Assembly: GCF_001905465.1 (NCBI RefSeq)
Contig: NZ_LISX01000003.1
Coordinates: 140,912-204,911 of the forward strand
Origin: Kitasatospora sp. CB01950
GTDB lineage: Bacteria; Actinomycetota; Actinomycetes; Streptomycetales; Streptomycetaceae
Reading direction: 5' to 3'
DNA length: 64,000 bases
The notes under the pieces: model-generated
The model's input: the letters and a program-made list of their open reading frames with translations, nothing else
The model's database searches: none
What the model was told of the DNA's origin: nothing
Shown here: positions 53,325 to 61,765 of the stretch, in pieces
Numbering within the stretch: the first letter of the stretch is position 1
Layout: each line of letters begins with the position of its first letter
Program-made: the position numbers and the translations under genes

Positions 53325-54262
53325 TCAACCGACCTCTGCCCGCTCGGACTTGCGGCCGCTCAGCAGTGCCGTGCTGATCACCAGCAGCGCCAGGCAGATG
53401 CCGCCGAGCACCCACAGAACGGTGTGGAACGCACCGTCGTACGCGTGGACCAGGAGGTCGGTGAAGCTGCTGCGCTGCGCCTCCGTGACGTGCTCGGCCG
53501 GGCCGGAGATGTTGCCGCTCGCGACGGCCCCGGCGACGGCGGTCGGGTCGTCGGCGCCGGCATAGCCGGCGATGCCGTCCTGGGTCCTGCCGTTGACGAC
53601 GGTCGCGAGCAGCGAGCCGTAGACGGCCACGGCGACGGCCTCGCTGCCGAGGCGCATGGTGTTGAGGAAGCCGGCGGCCATGCCGGCCCGCTCCGGGGCG
53701 ACGAGCTCCAGCGCCCGGCCGTCGACGAGGCCGGCCGCGAGGGCGTAGCCGGTGCCGGTGATCACCATCGGCAGGGAGACCAGGGCGAGGTCGACGGCGG
53801 GATCGAAGAGTTCGAGTCCGGCGACGCCGACCACCAGGAGGACCAGGCTCAGGCGGATGACGCCCATCGCCGAGACGCCCTTGGCGACCAACCTGGCGGC
53901 CACCAGCGGGAAGACCGGCATCAGGACCGTCAGCATCAGCATGGTCGCACCGGCCGCGCAGCTGGAGTAGCCGCCGGCGGCGGTGAGGTAGCCGGGCAGG
54001 TAGGTCAACATGGTGACGAAGCCGAACGAGCCGGCCACCGGCACCAGGCAGAGCGCCATGAACCGGCGGTCGGCGACGATGCTCAGGTCGAGCATCGGGT
54101 GCTCCTGGCGCTTCTCCACCGCGGCGAAGACCGCGAGGACGACGATCGTCCCGGCGAACAGGCCGAGCACGCCTGGGCCGGCCCAGCCCCACTGCGAACC
54201 CTGCACGATGCCGGTGGTGAGCAGCAGCACCGCGAGGACGAACAGGGCGGAGCCGAGGACGC
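53325..54262 (-). pseudogene. MFS (DHA2-like) transporter, C-terminal half only
   Basis: The frame gives helices from VLGSALFVLAVLLLTTGIVQ to the end of a 14-helix drug:proton antiporter (QWGWAGPGVLGLFAGTIVVLA, ... DGRALELVAPERAGMAAGFLNTMRLGSEAVAVAVYGSLLA). The first six or seven helices are missing. Upstream of about 54262 the frame runs into Arg/Pro-rich sequence that matches no transporter and is instead a good plus-strand frame. The remnant is therefore a deletion product and unlikely to work. Confidence 0.75.
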
Positions 54263-54274
54263 CGGGGCAACAGC

Positions 54275-54430
54275 AGGAAGGCGCACCTGTGCCGGGACGA
54301 CCTGGAGGCCCGCTTCCCGGGGCTGCTCGACCTCGTCGCCCGGAACCCGCTTCCCGGGGCGGCCCCGGCGAACGCCGCCGCCGCTGACGCCACCACTGAC
54401 GGCGGCGTCGGAGCACCGCCCCGGTCATGA
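54275..54430 (+). pseudogene. C-terminal fragment of an unidentified plus-strand protein
   Basis: 51 codons reading RKAHLCRDDLEARFPGLLDL then VARNPLPGAAPANAAAADAT to a TGA at 54428. The beginning has ordinary protein composition and would be the end of a longer gene. Upstream of about 54270 the sequence instead belongs to the MFS remnant on the other strand, so the join marks a deletion breakpoint. Family not recognised. Confidence 0.4.
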
Positions 54431-54467
54431 CCTGGCAGCCGGCCGGCCGCCCCGGCCTGCGGTGCGG

Positions 54468-54758
54468 TTACTCGGCCGTGGTGACGTCGACCCCGCGCCA
54501 GAAGGCGACCCGGTCGCGGACGTGCTCGGCCTCCGGCTTCGGCTCCGGGTAGTACCAGGCGGCGTCCGGGTTCTCGGCGCCGTCCACCGAGACCGTCCAG
54601 TAGCGGGCGGTGCCCTTCCAGGGGCAGACCGTCGTGGTGTCACTGGGAACGAAGAAGTCCCGGTTCAGCGCTTCCGGCGCGAAGTAGTGGTTGCCCTCCA
54701 CCAGCACCGTGTCCTCGGACTCGGCCAGTACTGCACCGTTCCACACTGCACGCACCAT
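54468..54758 (-). CDS. DUF427-family protein
   Basis: 96 residues starting MVRAVWNGAVLAESEDTVLV. The family signature is complete: EGNHYFAPEALNRDFFVPSDTTTVCPWKGTARYWTVSVDG and AWYYPEPKPEAEHVRDRVAFW. DUF427 proteins are small single-domain proteins of unknown biochemical function, frequent in actinomycetes. The gene lies convergent to the deletion junction and divergent from the ankyrin/HEAT-like gene. Confidence 0.93.
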   Translation of the reverse strand: MVRAVWNGAVLAESEDTVLVEGNHYFAPEALNRDFFVPSDTTTVCPWKGTARYWTVSVDGAENPDAAWYYPEPKPEAEHVRDRVAFWRGVDVTTAE

Positions 54759-54942
54759 CCGTGCCACCGCCTTTCCCGATCCGCCGGTACTGCTCTGTCC
54801 TTCCGTCAACTCCTCGCAGGGCCAAGGAATTCCGCCCCGCGGCAAGCATGCGCGGAGACAGGCCGTGGGCAGTCGTGAACAGCGCTGGGGCCGGTCGGAA
54901 ACTCGTTCGCGCCGCTGCCCGGCAGACAGGCATGATCGGCCG

Positions 54943-56145
54943 GTGGATCTGCCCCTGCTACTGGCTGCCGTCGAACGCGGAGACGACGACACGGCACGCG
55001 AACTCCTGTACGGCGCTACTGCGGACGACCTGGCCGGTGAGGACGCCGTGACCCTGCTGGCCGCCGCCGCGAGGGCCGGACGCCAGCGGGTCGTCGACCA
55101 TCTGGTCCTCCGGGGTGTGGACGTGACCCGCCCCTGGGACGACGGCGTCGACCCCGTGACCTGGGCGGCCGAGAACGGCCGGTACGGGGTGCTGCAGGCG
55201 CTGCTGTCCCGCAGCCGCGATCCGCTGAGCAGCGACAGCCCGCACCGGCGTGCGCTCCGCATCGCACAGGACGCGCTCGCGTCCGGCGCAGGTGCGGGGG
55301 CAGAACCGCCGCCCGCGTACCGGGCGATCGTCACCGACATGGAGGCCGAACTGGGCGTCCACCGCCCGCCGGACGAGCTGATGGCCCGCGCCCTCGTGCA
55401 CGCCGACCCCGACCACGACGACTGGTTCGTCTCGGTCTTCCACCTGGGGCGCCGGACCGGCCGGGAGACCTTCGACTGGGCCCTCGAAGCCGCCCGGGAC
55501 GCATCCGACCTCGGCCGCAGGCGCTTCGGCCTCGACACGATGAAGCAGTTGGTGTTCGCGTTCGGCATCTTCGCGGAGGAGCCCGACGCCGAACTCCCCT
55601 TCGCCCGCGAGGCGGAGGACTTCCTGCGCCCGCTGCTGCACAGCGAACAGGACCCCTGCACCCTCGCCCTCGCCATTGCCGCCTTCACCTCCTACTCCTC
55701 CGGAGACACGGTCGCAGCGATCCTGGACCACGCCCACCATGCCGACCCGGGCGTCCGGGCGTGCGTCTGCGGGATCCTCCACACCAACACCGCCGAACAC
55801 GACGAAGCCCTCGCCGCCCTTCTGCACCTGGCCGACGACCCCGTGCCCGTGACCCGGATGAACGCGCTCGACCGGCTCGCCACCGCCACTGCCGACACCC
55901 CGGACCTGCGCGCCGCCCTTGCCGCCCACCTGGCGGACCCGCACTTCGACGCCCGCCTGAAGGCCGCCGCCGGACTCGCCCTGCGCGGCGACGAAGGCGG
56001 CCGGGCGGCCCTCGAAGAGATCCGCTCCGGCATCAAGAACATGAACAGCCCCGGCTGGGGCCGCCTCGGCGACATCGACCACCTGCTGCGCGTGCGCGCC
56101 GAAGCCGCCGAAACAACCGCCCCCGGCAGGCAGGCGGGGGTTTGA
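54943..56145 (+). CDS. Ankyrin/HEAT-like repeat protein
   Basis: 400 residues from GTG 54943. The N-terminal 85 residues are ankyrin-like: LLLAAVERGDDDTARELLYG, DAVTLLAAAARAGRQRVVDHLVLRGVDV, DPVTWAAENGRYGVLQALLSR. A helical HEAT-like region fills residues 115-390, including DWFVSVFHLGRRTGRETFDWALEAARDASD and CGILHTNTAEHDEALAALLHLADDPVPVTRMNALDRLA. It is cytosolic and probably a protein-binding scaffold. CATGAT six bases before the GTG may be the -10 of a leaderless transcript. Confidence 0.8.
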   Translation: MDLPLLLAAVERGDDDTARELLYGATADDLAGEDAVTLLAAAARAGRQRVVDHLVLRGVDVTRPWDDGVDPVTWAAENGRYGVLQALLSRSRDPLSSDSPHRRALRIAQDALASGAGAGAEPPPAYRAIVTDMEAELGVHRPPDELMARALVHADPDHDDWFVSVFHLGRRTGRETFDWALEAARDASDLGRRRFGLDTMKQLVFAFGIFAEEPDAELPFAREAEDFLRPLLHSEQDPCTLALAIAAFTSYSSGDTVAAILDHAHHADPGVRACVCGILHTNTAEHDEALAALLHLADDPVPVTRMNALDRLATATADTPDLRAALAAHLADPHFDARLKAAAGLALRGDEGGRAALEEIRSGIKNMNSPGWGRLGDIDHLLRVRAEAAETTAPGRQAGV

Positions 56146-56154
56146 AGACCGGCC

Positions 56155-57552
56155 CTAACTGCCCGACCAGACCGTGGTGATGTTGCAGAACTCGCGGATG
56201 CCGTGGCCGGACAGCTCCCGGCCGTAGCCGGAGCGCTTGATGCCGCCGAACGGGAAGGCCGGGTGGGAGGCGGTCATGCCGTTGAAGAAGACGCCGCCGG
56301 CGCGCAGGTCGCGGGCGCAGCGGCGGCGGTCGTTCTCGTCGCGCGTCCAGACGGTGGAACTCAGGCCGAACGGTGAGTCGTTGGCGATCGCCAGTGCCTC
56401 GTCCAGGTCGCCGGCCCGGTAAACGGTGGCGACCGGGCCGAACGCCTCCTCGTGGTGGATGCGCATCCGGGGCGTGATGCCGGTGAGTACCGTCGGCTGG
56501 TAGTACCAGCCGTCGGTCAGCTCCGGGTCGCCGGGGCGGGTGCCGCCGCAGGCCAGGCCGGCGCCTTGGCGGACGGCGTCGGTGACGAGGTCCTCGATGT
56601 CGCTGCGGCCCTGTTCGGTGGCGAGCGGGCCGACGTCGGTGGTCTCCGCCATCGGGTCGCCGACCGTCAACGCCCGCATCCGCTCGGTGAATCCGGTCAG
56701 GAACGCGTCGTAGACGTCTGCGTGGACGATGAAACGCTTCGCCGCGATGCAGGACTGGCCGTTGTTCTGCACCCGGGCCGTGACGGCCTTGGCGATCGCG
56801 GCGGGCAGGTCGGCCGTCGGCAGCACCAGGAACGGGTCGCTGCCGCCGAGTTCGAGGACGGTCTTCTTCACCTCGTCGCCGGCCACCCGCGCCACCGCGC
56901 GGCCCGCGCCCTCGCTGCCGGTCAGCGTCACCGCCGTGATCCGCTCGTCCCGGATCACCGCCTCGACCGCGCGCGAGGGGATCAGCAGCGTCTGGAAGCA
57001 GCCCTGCGGGAACCCGGCGCGGGCGAACAGCTCTTCCAGCGCGAGCGCGGTGCGCGGCACGTTCGACGCGTGCTTGAGCAGGCCGACGTTGCCCGCCATC
57101 AGCGCGGGCGCGGCGAACCGCACGACCTGCCAGAAAGGGAAGTTCCACGGCATGACGGCCAGCACCGGGCCCAGCGGCCGGTATTGGACCGAGGCCGCCA
57201 CCCCGCCGGAGTCCTTGACGTCCTGCTCCGCCGGGTGCTCGTCGGCGAGCAGCTCCTCCGCGCGATCCGCGTACCAGCGCATCGCCTTCGCGCACTTCGC
57301 GGCCTCCGCGCGGGCCTGGACCAGCGGCTTGCCCATCTCCAACGTCATGGTGCGGGCGACCTGTTCGTTGGTCTGCTCCAGCAACTCGGCGGCGCGGTGC
57401 ATCAGTTCGGCGCGCTGCGCGAAGGTGGTCAGCCGCCAGGACTCGTACGCGGACTGGGCGCGGGCCAACCGGGCCTCGACACCTGCCTCGTCCAGCGGAT
57501 CGAACACCTCGACGGTGCGGCCGTCGGCCGGGTTGACGGTGGCGATGGGCAT
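56155..57552 (-). CDS. NAD(P)-dependent succinate-semialdehyde dehydrogenase-like enzyme
   Basis: 465 residues from ATG 57552 with ggaggga upstream. It starts MPIATVNPADGRTVEVFDP, typical of succinate-semialdehyde dehydrogenases. Key segments are RPLGPVLAVMPWNFPFWQVV, TGSEGAGRAVA, VLELGGSDPFLVLPTADL (catalytic Glu), NNGQSCIAAKRFIV (catalytic Cys), EEAFGPVATVYRA, and FPFGGIKRSGYGREL. It would oxidise succinate semialdehyde or a similar acid aldehyde in GABA degradation. The tRNA-Cys lies 72 bases upstream on the same strand. Confidence 0.93.
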   Translation of the reverse strand: MPIATVNPADGRTVEVFDPLDEAGVEARLARAQSAYESWRLTTFAQRAELMHRAAELLEQTNEQVARTMTLEMGKPLVQARAEAAKCAKAMRWYADRAEELLADEHPAEQDVKDSGGVAASVQYRPLGPVLAVMPWNFPFWQVVRFAAPALMAGNVGLLKHASNVPRTALALEELFARAGFPQGCFQTLLIPSRAVEAVIRDERITAVTLTGSEGAGRAVARVAGDEVKKTVLELGGSDPFLVLPTADLPAAIAKAVTARVQNNGQSCIAAKRFIVHADVYDAFLTGFTERMRALTVGDPMAETTDVGPLATEQGRSDIEDLVTDAVRQGAGLACGGTRPGDPELTDGWYYQPTVLTGITPRMRIHHEEAFGPVATVYRAGDLDEALAIANDSPFGLSSTVWTRDENDRRRCARDLRAGGVFFNGMTASHPAFPFGGIKRSGYGRELSGHGIREFCNITTVWSGS

Positions 57553-57623
57553 GGGGGAACCACTCCCTCCTCGGACGCCGCCCGGCCTTCCGGGCGGGGT
57601 GGCGGACCTCGAAGGGAGCGAGG

Positions 57624-57694
57624 AGGTGGAGACAGGAATCGAACCTATGTGCACGGCCCTGCAAGCCGCTGCCTCGCCTCTCGGCCACTCCACC
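57624..57694 (-). tRNA. tRNA-Cys (anticodon GCA), divergent copy
   Basis: 71 nt on the minus strand. The acceptor stem ggtggag/ctccacc is complete, the discriminator is U73 as in all tRNA-Cys, the D arm is gcc-gagaggcga-ggc, and the T arm is atagg-ttcgatt-cctgt. The anticodon arm gcggc-ttgcagg-gccgt places GCA at 57660-57662. CCA is not encoded. The standard actinomycete tRNA-Cys (recalled, not searched) has loop ctgcaaa and a T stem near acggg/cccgt, so this copy differs in both, including G at position 37. It stands alone, not in a cluster. Confidence 0.82.
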
Positions 57695-57867
57695 GGGCTC
57701 CCTCGCGTGACACCGAAACTAGCAGCGCGAAACCCGCGCAGTGCGCCGCGACGCACCGAAGTGTCGTGCAAATCAACGGAAATGACCGCAGGTCAGCGCC
57801 GTGCAGTGTGATCAACAGGTGATCAACGGCTGATCGACCGGCGTGGCGGCGCACTACCCTGGGCGGC

Positions 57868-58332
57868 GTGCAGATCGACGACCTGAAGCGGCTCCGCAAG
57901 GCCCGCGACACCATGGACCGCGACTACGCCGAACCGTTGGACGTCGCGGCGCTCGCCAAGGTCGCGCTGATGTCGGTCGGCCACTTCCAGCGCAGCTTCC
58001 GCGCCGCGTACGGCGAGACCCCGTACAGCTACCTGATGACCCGCCGCATCGAACGCGCCAAGACGCTGCTGCGGCGCGGCGACCTGTCCGTCACCGAGAT
58101 CTGCATGGCCGTCGGCTGTACCTCGCTCGGGTCGTTCAGCACTCGCTTCACCGAACTCGTCGGCGAGAGCCCCAGCGCCTACCGGGCCCGCGACCACAGC
58201 GCCGCCGAACACATCACCGCCTGCGTGGCGATGTACCTCACCCGCCCGATCCGGGGCACCGACACGGGCCGGCCGGGCCCGCCGACCGGGACGCAGTCGG
58301 GTGCGCAGCCGGGCCCGCCCACCGGTGCGTAG
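57868..58332 (+). CDS. AraC-family transcriptional regulator (HTH-only type)
   Basis: 154 residues from GTG 57868. The double helix-turn-helix is near the N-terminus: LDVAALAKVALMSVGHFQRSFRAAYGETPYSYLMTRRIERAKTLL, then VTEICMAVGCTSLGSFSTRFTELVGESPSAYR. There is no cupin or ligand domain, only a short Gly/Pro/Thr-rich tail with GAQPGPPTGA repeats. TACCCT seven bases before the GTG suggests a leaderless transcript. The VOC gene 88 bases downstream is its likely target or partner. Confidence 0.92.
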   Translation: MQIDDLKRLRKARDTMDRDYAEPLDVAALAKVALMSVGHFQRSFRAAYGETPYSYLMTRRIERAKTLLRRGDLSVTEICMAVGCTSLGSFSTRFTELVGESPSAYRARDHSAAEHITACVAMYLTRPIRGTDTGRPGPPTGTQSGAQPGPPTGA

Positions 58333-58420
58333 CCGGGTGCGAGGTCGGGCACGCAGCCGGCTGCGCAGCCGATCAGGAACGGAGAAGCGGAAGCGGCCGC
58401 CGATCAGTAGCGTCGGGGCC

Positions 58421-58834
58421 ATGGACATCAAGCTTTCACAGTGCTTCATCGCCGTCGACGACCACGACGCCGCGCTCGGCTTCTACCGCGACGCGCTCGG
58501 ACTGGAGGTGCGCAACGACGTCGGCTTCGAGGGGATGCGCTGGGTGACGCTCGGCTCGCCCACCCAGCCCGACGTGGAGGTCGTGCTGGAACCGCCGGTC
58601 GCCGACCCCGGCGCCACCGACGCCGACCGGCAGGCCGCCGCCGAACTGCTCGCCAAGGGCCTGCTGCGCGCCGTCAACTTCCGCACCGCCGACTGCGACG
58701 CCACCTTCGAGCAGATCCGGGCCTCCGGTGCGGACGTGCTCCAGGAGCCGATGGACCAGCCGTACGGGGTGCGCGACTGCGCGTTCCGCGACCCGGCCGG
58801 CAACATGGTCCGCTTCGCCCAGCCGCGCCGCTGA
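58421..58834 (+). CDS. VOC family protein
   Basis: 137 residues starting MDIKLSQCFIAVDDHDAALGFYRDALGLEV. The second half reads AVNFRTADCDATFEQIRASGADVLQEPMDQPYGVRDCAFRDPAGNMVRFAQP, the usual glyoxalase/dioxygenase-fold ending with a metal-site Glu replaced by Arg-Phe context. It may be a lyase or a resistance-type binding protein. TAGCGT lies seven bases before the ATG. It follows the AraC gene in the same direction. Confidence 0.92.
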   Translation: MDIKLSQCFIAVDDHDAALGFYRDALGLEVRNDVGFEGMRWVTLGSPTQPDVEVVLEPPVADPGATDADRQAAAELLAKGLLRAVNFRTADCDATFEQIRASGADVLQEPMDQPYGVRDCAFRDPAGNMVRFAQPRR

Positions 58835-58852
58835 CCCCTTCCGACCTGCTGG

Positions 58853-58890
58853 GACGGGTGTCGCCCGAGGTCCTTCGGGCGACACCCGTC
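58853..58890. terminator. Hairpin terminator
   Basis: Perfect 16-bp stem (58853-58868 with 58875-58890) and a 6-base loop between the convergent VOC and sphingomyelinase-like genes. Confidence 0.88.
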
Positions 58891-58911
58891 CGGGTTCGGG
58901 CGGGCGCTCGC

Positions 58912-59910
58912 TCAGCCGGCGATCAGCGGGTAGTGGTCGGACAGGTCGGTGTAGGTGTACGAGGTGCCCCAGCTGCTGACCGTCCACGGCGCGCTGTGGA
59001 AGCGGTGCACGGTGTTGGTGTACTGCTGCGGGCGGGCGTGGTCGGCGCGGTAGAGGACGTAGTCGAGGTCCTCCTTGGGGTCGCCGGGGTAGCGGTAGGC
59101 GGCGATCGAGTTGTCGGCCGTGTCGAAGGAGTTCGCCCAGCCGTCGCGGGTGGTGGCCGGGGCCAGGTTGCCGTTGGACAGCAGCGCCGGGTACTCGGTG
59201 CCGTGCGAGTCGATGTTCAGGTCGCCGGCCAGCACGATCGGCTCGTTCGCCGGGATCTGCTTGGCGTCCAGGAACGCCTTCATGGCGCGCAGCTGCTTGC
59301 CGCGGATGTCGGCGGCCTGGCCGGTGGAGCAGCCCGAGTCGGTGGACTGCAGGTGGGTGCCGACCACGTGGGTGCGCTGGCCGTTCACATTCAACTGGGC
59401 ATAGACGAAGCCCTTGTTGGAGAACCAGTCCGAGCCGCAGGCGTCCTTGAAGACGTACTGCTCCTTGCGCAGGATCGGCCACTTGCTGAGCAGCACCACC
59501 CCGCCGTCCTCCGGCGTCGTGCTGCTGTAGCTGCCCGAGGTGGCGTCCCAGCCGCTGGTGGAGCGGCCCACCACCGGCGTGTGGTACGGGTACGCGGCCG
59601 AGGCCTTCGACACCAGCGCGTCGGAGGTCGCGTTGTCGAACGCCTCCTGGAGCACCACCACGTCGTGGCCCTGGAAGAAGTCCGCGCCCGCGATGGCCTG
59701 CGCCCGGTAGGACTGGCCCCAGTTCGGGTACAGGTTGGTGCTCATCAGGAAGGTGTTGTAGCTGAGCACGTTCAGCGGGGCGACGGTGAGCGGGGCGACG
59801 GTGTTCGGGGCGCTCTCGGCGTGCGCGGCGGCGACGGCCTGAGGGGCCGTCAACAGGGTGCCTGCGGCGGTCAGTACAGCGGCGAGGCGGGCGGCGCGGG
59901 ACACGGGCAT
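58912..59910 (-). CDS. Secreted sphingomyelinase C-like phosphodiesterase
   Basis: 332 residues. MPVSRAARLAAVLTAAGTLLTAPQAVAAAHA is a Sec signal. The endonuclease/exonuclease/phosphatase fold shows NVLSYNTFLMS, VVVLQEAFDN with the metal Glu, VVGTHLQSTDSGC, IVLAGDLNIDSHGTEY with Asp/Asn, and the C-terminal TDLSDHYPLI with the catalytic Asp-His pair. The match to bacterial neutral sphingomyelinase (DNIDSHG and SDHYP) is good. It would release choline phosphate from sphingomyelin outside the cell. Confidence 0.92.
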   Translation of the reverse strand: MPVSRAARLAAVLTAAGTLLTAPQAVAAAHAESAPNTVAPLTVAPLNVLSYNTFLMSTNLYPNWGQSYRAQAIAGADFFQGHDVVVLQEAFDNATSDALVSKASAAYPYHTPVVGRSTSGWDATSGSYSSTTPEDGGVVLLSKWPILRKEQYVFKDACGSDWFSNKGFVYAQLNVNGQRTHVVGTHLQSTDSGCSTGQAADIRGKQLRAMKAFLDAKQIPANEPIVLAGDLNIDSHGTEYPALLSNGNLAPATTRDGWANSFDTADNSIAAYRYPGDPKEDLDYVLYRADHARPQQYTNTVHRFHSAPWTVSSWGTSYTYTDLSDHYPLIAG

Positions 59911-60080
59911 CGTGGCTCCGGGACTGGGGGGAGGGTGGCGGGTGCCGGCGGATGTTGGCCAGTCAACTCGGGGCGATGTGACGGGGACAAGACAGCGGAG
60001 AACGGGTCGGTGAACTCGGCCGAAACAGCGCCTACCGGCGAGTAGCGGATGGCCGGAATCGGGAGTGGCCGGGCGGGTGT

Positions 60081-60121
60081 CAACCGATGGTTGACAGTCC
60101 TGGGGTGTCAACCTAGGGTTG
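60081..60121. promoter_or_regulatory. Promoter with two CAACC-N3-GGTTG operators for the ClpC2-like gene
   Basis: Perfect 13-bp palindromes at 60081-60093 (caaccgatggttg) and 60109-60121 (caacctagggttg). A TTGACA -35 (60091-60096) and TAGGGT -10 (60114-60119) have a 17-base spacer, so one operator covers part of each element. The start codon at 60126 is six bases after the -10, so the transcript is leaderless. Confidence 0.8.
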
Positions 60122-60125
60122 CCTC

Positions 60126-60857
60126 ATGGCTGACACCACAGGAAAGAAGCCCTCCATCCGGCTCGACGACCTGATCGAGGGCATCAAGAACTCCTACCCC
60201 GAGGCGCTCGACCAGCTGTCGAACGCCGTCCTGGTCGCCGACCACCTCGGCGACATCGCCGACCACCTGATCGGCCACTTCGTCGACCAGGCCCGCCGCT
60301 CCGGCGCGTCCTGGACCGACATCGGCCGCAGCATGGGCGTCACCCGCCAGGCCGCCCAGAAGCGCTTCGTCCCCAAGAACCCCGGCGAGGTCACCGAGAT
60401 CGACACCGCGCAGGGCTTCAACCGCTTCACGCCGCGCGCCCGCAACGTCGTGATGGCCGCCCACCAGGCCGCCAAGGACGCCCACAACGACGAGGTCCGC
60501 ACCGAGCACCTGGTGATCGGCCTGCTCGCCGAACCCGAGGGCCTCGGCGCCGCGTTCATCACCGGCCGGGGTATCGCTCTCGACACCGTCCGGGCCGCCG
60601 CCGAGGCCGCTTTCCCGCCCGCCGTCGAGGACGCCCCCGAACTCGTCCCCTACGACGCCGGCGCCAAGAAGGCCCTCGAACTGACCATGCGCGAGGCCCT
60701 CCGCCTCGGACACAACTACGTCGGCACCGAGCACCTGCTGCTCGCCCTCCTCGAGTACGAGGCCGGCACCGGCATCCTCACCGGCCTCGGCCTCGACAAG
60801 GCCGCCACCGAGACCGCCCTGCTCGACACCCTCGCCCAACTCGCCTCCGACGCCTGA
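60126..60857 (+). CDS. ClpC2-like protein: HTH plus Clp N-terminal repeats
   Basis: 243 residues, with no AAA domain. The N-terminal part (about 15-90) carries a helix-turn-helix-like [20 protein letters not shown]. Residues 95-240 are a double Clp_N repeat: [37 protein letters not shown] and [20 protein letters not shown]. In mycobacteria such ClpC2 proteins capture antibiotics that target the ClpC1 N-domain, and they repress their own gene. Here two palindromes overlap the promoter, which fits self-repression by the HTH. It is convergent or parallel to the acetyltransferase, with a hairpin between. Confidence 0.85.
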   Translation: MADTTGKKPSIRLDDLIEGIKNSYPEALDQLSNAVLVADHLGDIADHLIGHFVDQARRSGASWTDIGRSMGVTRQAAQKRFVPKNPGEVTEIDTAQGFNRFTPRARNVVMAAHQAAKDAHNDEVRTEHLVIGLLAEPEGLGAAFITGRGIALDTVRAAAEAAFPPAVEDAPELVPYDAGAKKALELTMREALRLGHNYVGTEHLLLALLEYEAGTGILTGLGLDKAATETALLDTLAQLASDA

Positions 60858-60873
60858 CCCGTCCCAGACCCGG

Positions 60874-60902
60874 CGGGCCCGCCCAGGACGGGGGCGGGCC
60901 CG
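60874..60902 (+). terminator. Hairpin terminator after the ClpC2-like gene
   Basis: An 11-bp stem cgggcccgccc/gggcgggcccg with a 7-base loop. Confidence 0.75.
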
Positions 60903-60993
60903 TCGTTCGCATGCCGAAACCCGGTTGACGGCCACCCGGGCCCGGCGATTGGCTGCCGGGCGGAACGAGGTCGGACGACAGGGGGAGCGGCAG

Positions 60994-61617
60994 ATGGGGT
61001 ACCGACTCGAAGGGCCGGTGCTGGAAGGGCAGTTGGTGCGGCTGGAGCCGCTGGAGCAGCGCCACGCGGGGGAGTTGGCGCGGGCGGTGGGGGAGGCCAG
61101 GGACAGCTACGGGTTCACCTGGGTGCCGCGGGCCGAGGAGGTGGCCGGGTACATCGAGGCGCAGCACGCGCGGGCCGCGGACGGGCGGCTCGCGCCGTAC
61201 GCGCAGATCTCGGTGGCCGGCGGTCGGGCGGTCGGGGTGACCGCGTACTGGGAGCCGCGGACGCTGCCGGACAGCGAGGTGCTGTTCGCCGTCGAGGTCG
61301 GGTTCACCTGGCTGGCGGCCTCGGCGCAGGGTACGGGCATCAACGCCGAGGCGAAGCTGCTGCTGTTCCGGCACGCGTTCGAGCAGTGGGGCGTGGCCCG
61401 GGTGGACCTCAAGACCGATGCCCGCAACGCCCGTTCGCGGGCGGCGATCGCCGCCGTCGGGGCCCGCTTCGAGGGCGTGCTGCGCAAGTCCGGCCGCTCC
61501 TGGGCGCCCGGCGAGGACGGCGGGCTGCGGGACGCCGCGATCTTCTCGATCATCGACAGCGAGTGGCCGGGGACCCGGGCCGCGCTGGAGGCGCGCGTCG
61601 CCCGCCACCTCCAGTAG
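60994..61617 (+). CDS. GNAT-family N-acetyltransferase (RimJ/RimL-like)
   Basis: 207 residues starting [20 protein letters not shown] with agggggag upstream. It follows the RimJ/L pattern: [66 protein letters not shown]. These enzymes acetylate amines, including protein N-termini or amino acids. No partner gene is evident. Confidence 0.93.
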   Translation: MGYRLEGPVLEGQLVRLEPLEQRHAGELARAVGEARDSYGFTWVPRAEEVAGYIEAQHARAADGRLAPYAQISVAGGRAVGVTAYWEPRTLPDSEVLFAVEVGFTWLAASAQGTGINAEAKLLLFRHAFEQWGVARVDLKTDARNARSRAAIAAVGARFEGVLRKSGRSWAPGEDGGLRDAAIFSIIDSEWPGTRAALEARVARHLQ

Positions 61618-61710
61618 GCGCTCACTTCCCGTGCGGCGGAGGCGGGTTGGACCGGCCCGGGCGGGTCGGCGGGCCGGTGGGCCGGTGGTGGACGGGGTGG
61701 GGCGTGGCGA

Positions 61711-61740
61711 GGCCCCCCCGGCGCGAGGCACCGGGGGGCC
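61711..61740. terminator. Hairpin terminator
   Basis: ggcccccccgg and ccggggggcc pair over ten bases with one bulge, between the convergent acetyltransferase and SrmL genes. Confidence 0.7.
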
Positions 61741-61765
61741 GGTCGTGGCGGCGGTGCGGCCCTGG

